Shown: positions 1-6,450, counted from the stretch's first letter. The stretch: DNA of 8,672 nucleotides from Eubacteriales bacterium (GCA_028709505.1 JAQVWW010000027.1:1-8672), one strand, 5' to 3'. The notes: generated by a model from the letters alone, not told the origin. A program made the numbers and translations.

Positions 1-162
1 CGCCGCATCGCCGCGCTGCTGTTTGCGCTGCTGACGGTGGCGGCCGGCGTGTTGCTGCTGCTTAGGCCCTTTGGCGGTGCAATAGCCTTTACGATGGTCA
101 CCGGCGCATTTCTGCTCATCACCGGTATCGCCAACCTTGTCGGATGGTATGCCGAACGCTGA
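1..162 (+). CDS. C-terminal fragment of a small multi-helix membrane protein, possibly HdeD/DUF308-like (5' end outside window)
   Basis: The reading frame is open from base 1 and stops at a TGA at 160-162, leaving 53 residues. Two hydrophobic helices are visible: residues about 3-21 (IAALLFALLTVAAGVLLLL) and about 25-47 (GGAIAFTMVTGAFLLITGIA), joined by an R-P-F-G turn. The tail is short and polar (WYAER). Paired short helices joined by an Arg-Pro-containing turn, with a Gly-rich second helix, are what is seen in HdeD/DUF308 membrane proteins, but a fragment this short cannot settle the family. That it is a membrane-protein tail is well supported; the family name is inference. A rho-independent terminator follows about 100 bp downstream. 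Confidence 0.5.
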   Translation, partial: RRIAALLFALLTVAAGVLLLLRPFGGAIAFTMVTGAFLLITGIANLVGWYAER

Positions 163-260
163 CTTCCCCGACGCTGCGCCGGCCCTGCCGGTTTCCCCCT
201 TATCCGGCGGGTAGCCGGCGCGGCCAGAGATATCTACCGGGGTATTCCCTCCCCCTTTTT

Positions 261-305
261 AACAGCCCACCCGGAATCCTATGGGGCACCGGGCGGGCTG
301 TTTTT
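261..305 (+). terminator. Rho-independent terminator after the leading membrane-protein gene
   Basis: Arms at 261-274 (AACAGCCCACCCGG) and 289-302 (CCGGGCGGGCTGTT) pair at 13 of 14 positions, with one A-C mismatch. The loop is 14 nt and the run of T extends from 301 to 305. It lies on the correct side to end transcription of the gene stopping at 162. The rest of 163-484 shows no credible gene; the frames there have biased, low-complexity translations and no ribosome binding site. Confidence 0.75.
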
Positions 306-484
306 ACTTTGCCGCCTTTGCCGACTCGGCCTTTCGTCCCGCAATACACTAAGACTCCCGCAAGCGGCGGGCAGCCGTTGTGCGCGGCGCGCCGTTCCTT
401 GGCCGGCGGCTATCACGGTGACAAAACCCGCCGCCGCAAAACAGCAACTCCCACTTTTACAGGATACGGCCGACATTTCCTGAT

Positions 485-518
485 AAAAAAACAGCGAAAT
501 GCTGAGCATTTCGCTGTT
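485..518 (-). terminator. Rho-independent terminator of the aldo/keto reductase gene
   Basis: Arms 490-503 and 505-518 are perfect reverse complements (AACAGCGAAATGCT). The innermost bases must open to form a small loop. On the minus strand the stem is followed directly by seven T (plus-strand A run at 485-491). It starts 19 nt past the aldo/keto reductase stop codon. The plus-strand side lacks an immediate T run, so it acts mainly on minus-strand transcripts. Confidence 0.88.
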
Positions 519-537
519 CGTTACTAGATTTTTGCGC

Positions 538-1488
538 TTAGAAATCGAGGTTGTCGGCGATGGCCTGGTTCAGATAGGCGATCTCCTCGTCGGTCAGCAT
601 CCAATCCAGCGCCTTGCAGTTTTCCTCGGCCTCGCGGGGGTTGCGCACACCCAGCAGCGCCGTGTCCACCAGCGGGTTCTGCGTGCTCCAGTTGATGGTC
701 ACCTGCGAAAGCGGCACGCCGCGCTCGTTGGCAATCTTATCCATGGCCTTGAGCAGCTTCTGTACCTTGGAGAACTTGGGCTCCTTATAGAAATCATAGA
801 AGTTAAAGCGAATGTCCCTGGGGTCCCAGTTGGGCACTTCGCGGATGGTACCGGTCAGAATGCCGGCGCCCAGCGAGCCGTAGGTCATCGTGCCGATATC
901 GCGATCCTTGGCAAACTTCATCAGCGCTTCCTGGCTGCGGTTTACCATCGAATACGGCGGCTGAATGGCGCTGATGGGGCCAGTCTTTTCGCCTTCAAGG
1001 ATCATTGCCTCGTCCCAGTTGGACACGCCGAAATGCTTAATTTTGCCGATCTTGACCAGGCTGTTCAGCGCGCCGATGGTCTCATCGATGGGCGTCTTGC
1101 CATCGGGCCAGTGGATGAGGTACATATCGATATAGTCGGTCCCCAGCCGCTGCAGCGACAGGTCCACTTCGCGATAGATGTTGACGCGGCCGTTGTCGCG
1201 CCAGCCCTTTTCCGAGTCCATGCCCCAGCACAGGCCCACCTTGGTGGCGATCTGAAAGCTGTCCCGCGCAATGCCTTTGATGGCCTCGGCTACCACCTCT
1301 TCGGAATAGCCCATGCCGTAGATGGGTGCGGTATCAATAAAGTTGACGCCGTTTTGCAGCATGGCGCGGATGGCATCCACCGATTCCTTTCGATCCACAT
1401 CGCCCCAGCCTGCGCCGCCGATGGCCCAGGTACCCACGGTGATGGCCGATACGTTCATACCAGACTTACCTAAACGCTTGTATCTCAC
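538..1488 (-). CDS. Aldo/keto reductase, NADPH-dependent oxidoreductase family
   Basis: The 316-residue product is a TIM-barrel aldo/keto reductase of usual length. The catalytic tetrad is intact: D52 and Y57 (IDTAPIYGMGYSEE, about 51-64), K83 (ATKVG) and H126 (LIHWPD). Other family hallmarks are the N-terminal LGKSGMNVSAITVGTWAIGG, the RLGTDYIDMYLIHWP strand (114-127), FGVSN (153-157) and the C-terminal LLGVRNPREAEEN cofactor-binding region. It should reduce or oxidise a carbonyl or sugar-type substrate in the cytosol with a nicotinamide cofactor; the substrate cannot be read from sequence. The start is GTG at 1488, chosen because AAGGGGG lies about 7 nt upstream and the protein begins at the canonical first beta hairpin (MRYKRLGKSG). 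The gene has its own promoter and terminator. It is distinct from the TVP38-like gene 187 bp upstream, although read-through is possible because no clear terminator separates them. Confidence 0.95.
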   Translation of the reverse strand: MRYKRLGKSGMNVSAITVGTWAIGGAGWGDVDRKESVDAIRAMLQNGVNFIDTAPIYGMGYSEEVVAEAIKGIARDSFQIATKVGLCWGMDSEKGWRDNGRVNIYREVDLSLQRLGTDYIDMYLIHWPDGKTPIDETIGALNSLVKIGKIKHFGVSNWDEAMILEGEKTGPISAIQPPYSMVNRSQEALMKFAKDRDIGTMTYGSLGAGILTGTIREVPNWDPRDIRFNFYDFYKEPKFSKVQKLLKAMDKIANERGVPLSQVTINWSTQNPLVDTALLGVRNPREAEENCKALDWMLTDEEIAYLNQAIADNLDF

Positions 1489-1519
1489 GATATTTCCCCC
1501 TTATCATCGTTTTTTAGGC

Positions 1520-1538
1520 GGATAAGAAAAGTTTATCC
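1520..1538. promoter_or_regulatory. Inverted repeat in the aldo/keto reductase leader, possible operator or small hairpin
   Basis: GGATAA (1520-1525) and TTATCC (1533-1538) form a 6-bp inverted repeat with a 7-nt spacer. It lies about 20-35 nt downstream of the predicted transcription start, where a repressor or a leader hairpin would act. The repeat itself is plain in the sequence; its function is inferred. Confidence 0.3.
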
Positions 1539-1563
1539 ACCCATATATTTTCATATCGTTTTA

Positions 1564-1592
1564 ATTATAATTCTTTCCGGCCGGATACACAA
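1564..1592 (-). promoter_or_regulatory. Sigma-A-type promoter of the aldo/keto reductase gene
   Basis: On the minus strand, TTGTGT (1587-1592) is followed after exactly 17 bp by a perfect TATAAT (1564-1569). Predicted transcription would start near 1557, giving a leader of about 70 nt before the GTG start. The promoter sits in an AT-rich island (about 1490-1660) in an otherwise GC-rich window. Confidence 0.7.
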
Positions 1593-1611
1593 GCCGTTTG
1601 CTGGATATAAA

Positions 1612-1629
1612 TGTAACTAAAGTGTAACT
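1612..1629. repeat. Tandem TGTAACT direct repeat with 11-bp period upstream of the aldo/keto reductase promoter
   Basis: Two identical TGTAACT units at 1612-1618 and 1623-1629 are separated by AAAG, so they repeat every 11 bp. They lie about 20 bp upstream of the -35 box. Same-face direct repeats of 7 bp plus a 4-bp spacer are the layout bound by OmpR/PhoB-type response regulators. The regulator's identity is unknown and the assignment is inference. Confidence 0.35.
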
Positions 1630-1675
1630 TATTTTTATAATTGGGGTAATTTTTGCATACGGCGTCGCCATACGG

Positions 1676-2374
1676 CTATTTTTGGCGCAAGCGCTCAAAA
1701 ATGCGATTGCGCAGCAGATAGACGACCAGCGCCGCCGCCAGCACCGCCGCCAGCACCACCAGCGCCTGCACGTATTCGCCGCGGATGATGCGATCCCCCA
1801 GATACGTGCAAAACAGAATGTTGGGCACGCTGGCCAGCGTCACCACCAGCAGATACCGCGCAAAGGTGATGTTGGTGCCGGCGGCCAAATAGGGCATGAT
1901 GCCGTTGGGGAAGCCGGGCACCAGCAAGATGCCAAAGAGCAGCAGCCCCACATTCTTTGAGCGCTTCAAAAAGGCGAAGCGGTCGTGATAGCGGGTCTCG
2001 CCCAGCAGCGCCGCCACGCGGGGGCCAAACCGGCGCACCGCCGCAAAGATGATGGCGTTGCCGGTGACGATGCCGGCCAGGCAGATGAGCATGCCGGATA
2101 CGACGCCGTAGGTGATGCCGCCGGCTATCTGTATCGTCATAGACGGAAAAAAAGCGGAAAATATCTGCAGCGTCTGCAGCAGATATAACAGCAGCACGCC
2201 CTTTACGCCGGCGGCGTGCAGATAGGCGCGCAGCTGCTGCTGGCCGCCCTGGCGAAAGGCGCCGGCCAGCAGCGGCCAGTAGGCGATAACGCCCCAGGCC
2301 AGCAAAGCTGTTATCGCCGCGCTGGCGGTACCCACCAGCAGCCAGCGCATACTGTTACTTTGCGGTTTGCTCAT
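1676..2374 (-). CDS. TVP38/TMEM64 family (DedA-like, SNARE-associated Golgi domain) membrane protein
   Basis: The 232-residue product is an integral membrane protein. Hydrophobic segments lie at about 11-33, 57-76, 84-112 (a re-entrant/helix region), 142-163, 172-192 and 203-222. Family features are the Gly-rich block IAGGITYGVVSGMLICLAG (83-101) with TGNAIIFAAVRRFG (104-117), and the second-half block LVPGFPNGIMPYLAAGTNI (151-169) with conserved Pro and Gly. Members of the DedA/TVP38 superfamily are implicated in lipid flipping and envelope homeostasis; the substrate here is not shown. The ATG at 2374 is preceded by GGGAG (2381-2385) with a 6-nt spacer. A second possible ATG is at residue 9. 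It is divergently transcribed from the MFS gene and has its own promoter. No clear terminator follows its stop at 1676-1678. Confidence 0.88.
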   Translation of the reverse strand: MSKPQSNSMRWLLVGTASAAITALLAWGVIAYWPLLAGAFRQGGQQQLRAYLHAAGVKGVLLLYLLQTLQIFSAFFPSMTIQIAGGITYGVVSGMLICLAGIVTGNAIIFAAVRRFGPRVAALLGETRYHDRFAFLKRSKNVGLLLFGILLVPGFPNGIMPYLAAGTNITFARYLLVVTLASVPNILFCTYLGDRIIRGEYVQALVVLAAVLAAALVVYLLRNRIFERLRQK

Positions 2375-2458
2375 ATCGTACTCCCGTAACTGGCCGGCCG
2401 CTGCCGAACATTCGGCGCGCCGCTTTGCCGTTTAGGCTTGCGCCCACACATAACCCAT

Positions 2459-2488
2459 ATTATACCGTCTGGCCGCCGCCGCTGGCAA
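2459..2488 (-). promoter_or_regulatory. Sigma-A-type promoter of the TVP38-family gene
   Basis: On the minus strand TTGCCA (2483-2488, five of six consensus bases) is followed after 18 bp by TATAAT (2459-2464). Transcription would start near 2452, giving a leader of about 78 nt. The orientation suits the minus-strand gene starting at 2374. Confidence 0.65.
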
Positions 2489-2568
2489 GTACCGGTGGCA
2501 GTGGCCGTCTCTTCGCGCCGCCTGCCGGTGAAAACACGCCGCCCGCCCCTATGAAAATGCCGCGAAGG

Positions 2569-2577
2569 TGATATAAT
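2569..2577 (+). promoter_or_regulatory. Extended -10 promoter for the MFS-Nudix operon
   Basis: TGATATAAT at 2569-2577 matches the extended -10 consensus TGNTATAAT exactly. No good -35 box lies 16-18 bp upstream, which is typical of extended -10 promoters. Transcription would start near 2584, about 60 nt before the MFS start codon. Confidence 0.6.
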
Positions 2578-2586
2578 GGAGCAATA

Positions 2587-2612
2587 TTGCCCGCCGATAC
2601 CGCCGCGGGCAA
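2587..2612 (+). other. 5' leader hairpin of the MFS-Nudix transcript
   Basis: TTGCCCGC (2587-2594) and GCGGGCAA (2605-2612) form a perfect 8-bp stem with a 10-nt loop. It begins within a few nucleotides of the predicted transcription start. There is no T run, so it is not a terminator. A role in transcript stability or as an operator is inferred. Confidence 0.45.
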
Positions 2613-2643
2613 CGGAAAAAACGTGAGAGGTAGCTGTTAGACA

Positions 2644-3882
2644 ATGAACGCGCTTCGGTTCCGTCTGCGCAGCCCGTGGCAGGATGAGCCACCGGAATTC
2701 CGCAGAAAATATTTGCAGTATTCGGGCATGGAATTTTTGTTCTGGTTCGCCATGGCGGCGGCCAGTTATCTGACGGTATTTTTACAATCCCAGGGCCTGT
2801 CGGCCACCGCCTGCAGCATTGTCAACTCGCTGTGCGCCGCGGTGGGCATCATCGCCACGCCATTTTGGGGAGCCATCAGCGATAAAATCCGCTCGGTGCG
2901 GGTGGTGTTTTTGATCTGCCTGTTGATAGGCTCGCTGCTGTGGGCACTGGTGCCGGTGACGTCTTCGGTGATGGTCGGCCCCATTATGCTCAGCATCCTC
3001 GTCGTCATCGTGGCAAACTTCTTCCGCGCGCCCATCTCGTCGCTGATGGACAACTGGGTGGTACAGGCCAGCTATCGCGAACGGCTTAATTACGGCAGCG
3101 TGCGCTCGTGGGGGTCGTTGAGCTTCGCCATTATGGGCATTGCGCTTAGCTTCATTCTGCCCCGGCTGGGCGGCAACGTGGCGCCGACGTTCTATCTGGC
3201 GCTTATCACGGCGATACCGCTGTTTATCCTGTGTTACAGCGTCAAAGACGATGTGCAAAAGCGCAAAGCCGTTCCGCTGCACGATATGAACATCGGCCGC
3301 CTGCTGCAAAACAAGCAGTATCTGCTGTTCCTGGCCTTTGTGGCGCTGCTGCAGATATCGGTGAGCACCGCCATCAACCTGCTGCCCTTTTTGGTCACCA
3401 CCGTGCACGGCGATCCGTCCAAGATGGGGCTGATAACCGGGTATCGGGCGCTGCTGGAGATCCCGATGCTGTTGCTGCTTAAGCCGCTGCGCAAGAAGGT
3501 GCCGCTGTACTGGATGCTCATCGGATGTACCGTGCTTTATGCGATAGAGTGCAGCCTGTACTCGGTGGCCACCGCCTTTTGGCAGATTGTGCTCATCTCC
3601 ACGTTCCACGGCCTGGGCGGCGGGCTTTACATCGCGTCGGCCAGCAACTATGTATACACGCTGGCGCCCGACGATCTCAAAGCGACGGCCCAGACGCTGT
3701 TCGGCTCGGTGCTGTCGGTGGCCGGCATCTTCGGTAACTTTTTCGGCGGTATGCTGATGGACGCCATCGGCGTCACAAACTTTTACGTCACCGCCGGCGT
3801 TATGAGCCTGCTGTCGGGCCTGCTGTACGCCGGCTCGTTCCTGCTGCGGCGCAGGCGGCAAACCCCCGACTTACCGGCCTGA
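2644..3882 (+). CDS. Major facilitator superfamily permease, LacY/NupG-like (MFS_1_like) type
   Basis: The 412-residue product has about 12 hydrophobic helices, the usual size for this transporter class. The helix 2-3 loop carries MFS motif A as GAISDKIRSVR (76-86) with D80. Segments APISSLMDNW (129-138) and YGSVRSWGSLSFAI (150-163) are characteristic of the branch related to lactose/oligosaccharide and nucleoside proton symporters. The C-terminal half has GLGGGLYIASASNYV (323-337) and APDDLKATAQ (341-350) in the expected loop. It is probably a proton-driven importer of a small polar solute such as a sugar or glycoside; the substrate is not determined. The start is the first ATG. The nearest Shine-Dalgarno, GAGAGG (2625-2630), is 13 nt away, longer than usual. 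The next in-frame ATG is residue 29, which would cut into helix 1. The Nudix gene follows after 28 bp. Confidence 0.92.
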   Translation: MNALRFRLRSPWQDEPPEFRRKYLQYSGMEFLFWFAMAAASYLTVFLQSQGLSATACSIVNSLCAAVGIIATPFWGAISDKIRSVRVVFLICLLIGSLLWALVPVTSSVMVGPIMLSILVVIVANFFRAPISSLMDNWVVQASYRERLNYGSVRSWGSLSFAIMGIALSFILPRLGGNVAPTFYLALITAIPLFILCYSVKDDVQKRKAVPLHDMNIGRLLQNKQYLLFLAFVALLQISVSTAINLLPFLVTTVHGDPSKMGLITGYRALLEIPMLLLLKPLRKKVPLYWMLIGCTVLYAIECSLYSVATAFWQIVLISTFHGLGGGLYIASASNYVYTLAPDDLKATAQTLFGSVLSVAGIFGNFFGGMLMDAIGVTNFYVTAGVMSLLSGLLYAGSFLLRRRRQTPDLPA

Positions 3883-3910
3883 CGATCCCTGCCCGAAAGG
3901 AGCCCGCCCA

Positions 3911-4399
3911 ATGCCCGATATCCTGTTTGAAAAAGAGGGCCAGCGCTTCAGTTATCGCGTGGCCGGCATTTGTATCCACAACGGCAACGTGCTGCTGCAA
4001 AAGCCCGCCAACGACGAAGGCTATGCCTTTCCCGGCGGCCAGGTGGCCTTTGGCGAAACCCATGCCCAGACGCTGGAGCGGGAGTTTCAAGAGGAAATTG
4101 GCGCCGAAATCTCGGTGGGCCCGCTGCGATGGGTGGCCGAAATCTTCTTTCCGTGGGCGGGCAAGCGCTGCCAGCAGATCTGCTTGTACTATACGGTGCA
4201 CATTCAAAGCCCGCACACACCCACAGACGGCACGTTTTACACGCGCGAGGAGCAAGCCGGCGGAAGGGATTTTCAAATTGCCTTTCATTGGATACCCATT
4301 GCGCGGCTTAGCCAGCTTACCGTATACCCGGCCGACGCCGTCCCGCTGCTGCACAAGCTAAACGACGGCGTACAGCATTTTGTCTACCGGGAGGAATAA
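3911..4399 (+). CDS. Nudix (MutT-type) hydrolase
   Basis: The 162-residue product contains a perfect Nudix box, GX5EX7REUXEEXGU: G43, E49, R57, E58, E61, E62 and G64 (GQVAFGETHAQTLEREFQEE, then IGA). The surrounding alpha/beta/alpha core includes VAGICIHNGNVLLQK (17-31) and PGGQV (41-45). The glutamates would bind Mg2+ to hydrolyse a nucleoside diphosphate linked to another moiety. The exact substrate is not predictable, and family members range from house-cleaning enzymes to sugar-nucleotide hydrolases. AAAGGAG (3896-3902) with an 8-nt spacer fixes the ATG at 3911. The 28-bp gap after the MFS gene points to one operon. The C-terminal YPADAVPLLHKLNDGVQHFVYRE tail (positions 138-161) follows the typical small-domain pattern of this group. 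Confidence 0.93.
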   Translation: MPDILFEKEGQRFSYRVAGICIHNGNVLLQKPANDEGYAFPGGQVAFGETHAQTLEREFQEEIGAEISVGPLRWVAEIFFPWAGKRCQQICLYYTVHIQSPHTPTDGTFYTREEQAGGRDFQIAFHWIPIARLSQLTVYPADAVPLLHKLNDGVQHFVYREE

Positions 4400-4437
4400 G
4401 CCGGTTTATCCTAATGTATTTTTTGATGAGACATACC

Positions 4438-4467
4438 AAGGCGCCTGCCCGAAAGGGCAGGCGCCTT
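4438..4467. terminator. Perfect 13-bp hairpin with GAAA loop between the Nudix gene and the convergent ncRNA region
   Basis: Arms 4438-4450 (AAGGCGCCTGCCC) and 4455-4467 are exact reverse complements around a GAAA tetraloop (4451-4454). It lies 38 nt past the Nudix stop. The T tract is imperfect on the plus side (TTGCCGTATTTTA) and absent on the minus side. A separate T run (4419-4424) precedes it. It most likely ends the MFS-Nudix transcript and may serve both directions, but the weak T tails make it a less than standard terminator. Confidence 0.65.
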
Positions 4468-4539
4468 GCCGTATTTTAAAGCGAAACGGGCGCAGGTGCC
4501 GCGGCGAAAATGTGATGCCTGCGTTACAAGCGGCGCAAT

Positions 4540-4740
4540 AACCGGCCGGAGCTTATCCCTGGAGACAGATGAATCCATACGGCACATGCGGCTGGTGCAT
4601 ACATCATAGAAAGAGTTCGGCCCCACAGTGCGCCTATGCCGTGTAAGCAGCCCGATTTGAACCCCCACACCCTCTGCGGGGTGTGGCAAACGGCTTACGC
4701 CGCGCAAAACCAGCGTTTTGCAGCTCCCTCCACGCGCCAC
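4540..4740 (-). ncRNA. Candidate structured noncoding RNA, resembling the raiA-motif RNA of Bacillota
   Basis: The minus strand of this protein-poor gap can be folded into a closed multi-helix structure. P1 GGAGCT (4722-4727) pairs with AGCTCC (4548-4553) and closes about 180 nt. P2 is a 7-bp hairpin, GCAAAAC/GTTTTGC (4715-4721 and 4704-4710), with a GCTG loop. P3 GTAAGC (4693-4698) pairs with GCTTAC (4643-4648) and encloses P4, an 8-bp hairpin CCACACCC/GGGTGTGG (4679-4686 and 4665-4672), plus the T-loop-like GGTTCAAATC (4654-4663). P5 pairs 4635-4642 with 4579-4586 (seven pairs plus a G-U). A conserved-looking AGGGATAAGCTCC tail precedes the P1 close. Order and signature resemble my memory of the raiA-motif RNA, which is known mainly from Bacillota and Actinobacteria; that match is unverified. 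No clear promoter was found. The overlapping 142-residue minus-strand frame (4411-4839) has no recognisable domain and is probably spurious. Confidence 0.5.
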
Positions 4741-4962
4741 CCTCAGGGGCCAATAGGCTTCGCATCCCATTTTCCTATCCCGCAGAGTGATACGGCCGCG
4801 CCATAGCCGGTAACCATCCGCTGCCCCGGGCGCCTCCATCCGCCCCCGGTACTCGCGTCAGGCCCGCCCCAGATTGCCGTTTACCATCGCGGCGCCGTTT
4901 GGCGCACCGCCGCACGCGGTTCGTCTGCCAAAATATAGCCGCCGGCACCGCCGCCCGGGCGC
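4741..4962. other. GC-rich gap between the ncRNA candidate and uxaC with no identified gene
   Basis: This stretch lies directly downstream of the uxaC stop and upstream of the RNA candidate on the same strand. I see no credible coding frame, no T-tailed terminator for uxaC and no convincing promoter. A short helix, GATAGG with CCTATT, can form on the minus strand at about 4755-4780, so the RNA's 5' boundary may extend into this region. Confidence 0.4.
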
Positions 4963-6360
4963 CTACTGAATCTTCATATAGTCCTTGACATTGTAGTAGC
5001 AGATATCCCGCACCAGCGCCGCCATGGCCTGCTCATCGGCGGGGTACAGCCCGTCGTCGCACCATTGGCCCAGTATGCGGCACAGAATGCGCCGGAAGTA
5101 CTCGTGCCGCGTGTAGGACAGCTGACTGCGCGAATCGGTCAGCATCCCCAGGAATGTGCCCAGCGCGCCGATGCTGGCCAGCGTGTTCAGATGCTCGGTC
5201 ATGCCCTGCAGCGTGTCGTTAAACCACCAGGCCGCGCCGTGCCGCAGCCGCACCGTATCGCTGCAAAAGGCGCCTATGATGGCGTCGATGGCGGCGTTGT
5301 CCGTCGCGTTGAGCGAATAGACTATCGTATCCGGCAGGCTGTCGCGGCTGTTCATCCTGTCCAGCAGCCCGGCCAGCGCGTCCACGCCGCCGGCGCTGCG
5401 GATGCTGTCAAAGCCGGTGTCCGGCCCCAGCCGCTCCAGCATGCGGCCGTTGCTGTTGCGGATGCACGAGAAGTGCAGCTGCATCACCCAGCCTCGTTGG
5501 GCGTATACGCCACCCAGATGGCACAGCAGCGCCGTCTGATAGGCGGCAATGTCGCGCTCTGTCACCGGCTGCCCGCGCTGGGCGCGGCTCAGGATATCGT
5601 CCAGCTCCTTTTCACCGGCCGGCTGGCAGACGCAGCTGTCCAGCCCGTGATCCGAAAGAGTGCAGCCCCGGCGGGCAAAGTATTCGATACGCTTATCCAG
5701 CGCCGCGTAGAGGCTGGCCATGTCGACGATGTCCACGCCGGACACTTGGCCCAGCTTCTGCAAATATCCGGCAAATCCGCTCTTGTGTATGTGCAGCGCC
5801 GGGTCGGGCCGGAACGCCGGCTTCACCGCAAAGCCGCAGGATGCGTCGGCGGCCAGCCGCTGATGATATTCCAGCGAATCCAGCGGGTCGTCGGTGGTGC
5901 CTATCCATTCCACCCGCGATTGGCGGATGATGCCGCGGGCCGACATGTCGCTCTGCGCCAGGCGGCGGTTGCACAGGTCGTACACGTCCCGGGCCGTGTC
6001 GGCGTTGAGCGGCCCATCGTAATCGAAATAGCGCTTCAGCTCCAGATACGTCCAGTGATACAGAGGATTGCCCACCAGCTTGGGCAGCGTTTTGGCCCAG
6101 GCCAGGAACTTGTCGTAGTCGTCGGCATCGCCGGTGATGTAGACCTCGGGTGTACCGGTGGCGCGCAGCGCCCGCCATTTGTAGTGGTCACCGCCCAGCC
6201 ACGCCTGCGTGATGGACGGCAGCGGCTTATCCTCCCATATCTGCTGCGGCGAAATGTGGCAATGGTAATCGATAATGGGCAGCGGCTGCGCGTGGGTATG
6301 GTACAACGTCCGCGCCATGGGCGTGCTCAGTAAAAAGTCTTCGTGCAAAAAGGATTTCAT
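4963..6360 (-). CDS. uxaC: Glucuronate (uronate) isomerase
   Basis: The 465-residue product matches UxaC in length and motifs. These are the metal-site IDYHCHISP (30-38, H33 and H35), IGTTDDPLDSLEYH (153-166), FRPD (183-186), TLSDHGLD (234-241), MQLHFSCIRNSN (293-304) and the signature SYTRHEYFRRILC (415-427). The enzyme isomerises D-glucuronate to D-fructuronate and D-galacturonate to D-tagaturonate in the cytosol, the first step of hexuronate breakdown. The start is the ATG at 6358-6360, preceded by GGAGG (6371-6375) at 10 nt. The frame stays open to 7050, but the extra N-terminal part has no family match and runs antisense through the neighbouring gene. No uxaA, uxaB, uxuA, kdgK or kdgA gene is in the window, so the rest of the pathway must be elsewhere. 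Confidence 0.96.
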   Translation of the reverse strand: MKSFLHEDFLLSTPMARTLYHTHAQPLPIIDYHCHISPQQIWEDKPLPSITQAWLGGDHYKWRALRATGTPEVYITGDADDYDKFLAWAKTLPKLVGNPLYHWTYLELKRYFDYDGPLNADTARDVYDLCNRRLAQSDMSARGIIRQSRVEWIGTTDDPLDSLEYHQRLAADASCGFAVKPAFRPDPALHIHKSGFAGYLQKLGQVSGVDIVDMASLYAALDKRIEYFARRGCTLSDHGLDSCVCQPAGEKELDDILSRAQRGQPVTERDIAAYQTALLCHLGGVYAQRGWVMQLHFSCIRNSNGRMLERLGPDTGFDSIRSAGGVDALAGLLDRMNSRDSLPDTIVYSLNATDNAAIDAIIGAFCSDTVRLRHGAAWWFNDTLQGMTEHLNTLASIGALGTFLGMLTDSRSQLSYTRHEYFRRILCRILGQWCDDGLYPADEQAMAALVRDICYYNVKDYMKIQ

Positions 6361-6370
6361 AACCTGCGTA

Positions 6371-6375
6371 CCTCC
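6371..6375 (-). promoter_or_regulatory. Ribosome binding site that fixes the uxaC start
   Basis: GGAGG on the minus strand, 10 nt before the ATG at 6358-6360. It supports a 465-residue protein over the much longer open frame that reaches 7050. Confidence 0.7.
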
Positions 6376-6392
6376 GGTGATGCTGCTATGCC

Positions 6393-6450
6393 TATAAGGT
6401 ACACCGCCGGCGAATAGGTTGCAAGCGGCTTTTGCGTGGCGAACCTTATA
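6393..6450. promoter_or_regulatory. Inverted repeat in the uxaC / TPR-protein divergent control region
   Basis: TATAAGGT (6393-6400) and ACCTTATA (6443-6450) are exact reverse complements 42 bp apart. The right arm overlaps the perfect 8-bp palindrome CTTATAAG (6445-6452). The pair lies between uxaC and the divergent gene, where a dimeric repressor could bind both arms. Function is inferred; no known uronate-repressor consensus was recognised. Confidence 0.35.

Noticed and set aside
1655..1676. Terminator after the TVP38-family gene
   Set aside because: The possible 8-bp stem needs two G-U pairs and is followed by A residues, not T, on the minus strand.
2782..3861. 359-residue minus-strand frame antisense to the MFS gene
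   Set aside because: The translation is rich in Arg, Gln and His, typical of an antisense shadow of a GC-rich gene, and has no start signal or domain.
4643..4672. tRNA gene suggested by GGTTCAAATC on the minus strand
   Set aside because: The flanks do not pair as a T-arm, and no acceptor, D or anticodon arm could be fitted at tRNA spacing.
4728..4745. T-box leader suggested by GAGGGTGGCGCG on the minus strand
   Set aside because: The conserved ACC of the T-box bulge is missing and no aminoacyl-tRNA synthetase or amino acid gene follows.
4411..4839. 142-residue minus-strand reading frame in the gap
   Set aside because: It has no recognisable domain, is rich in Arg, Cys and Gly, and lies over the structured-RNA helices, which explain the sequence better.
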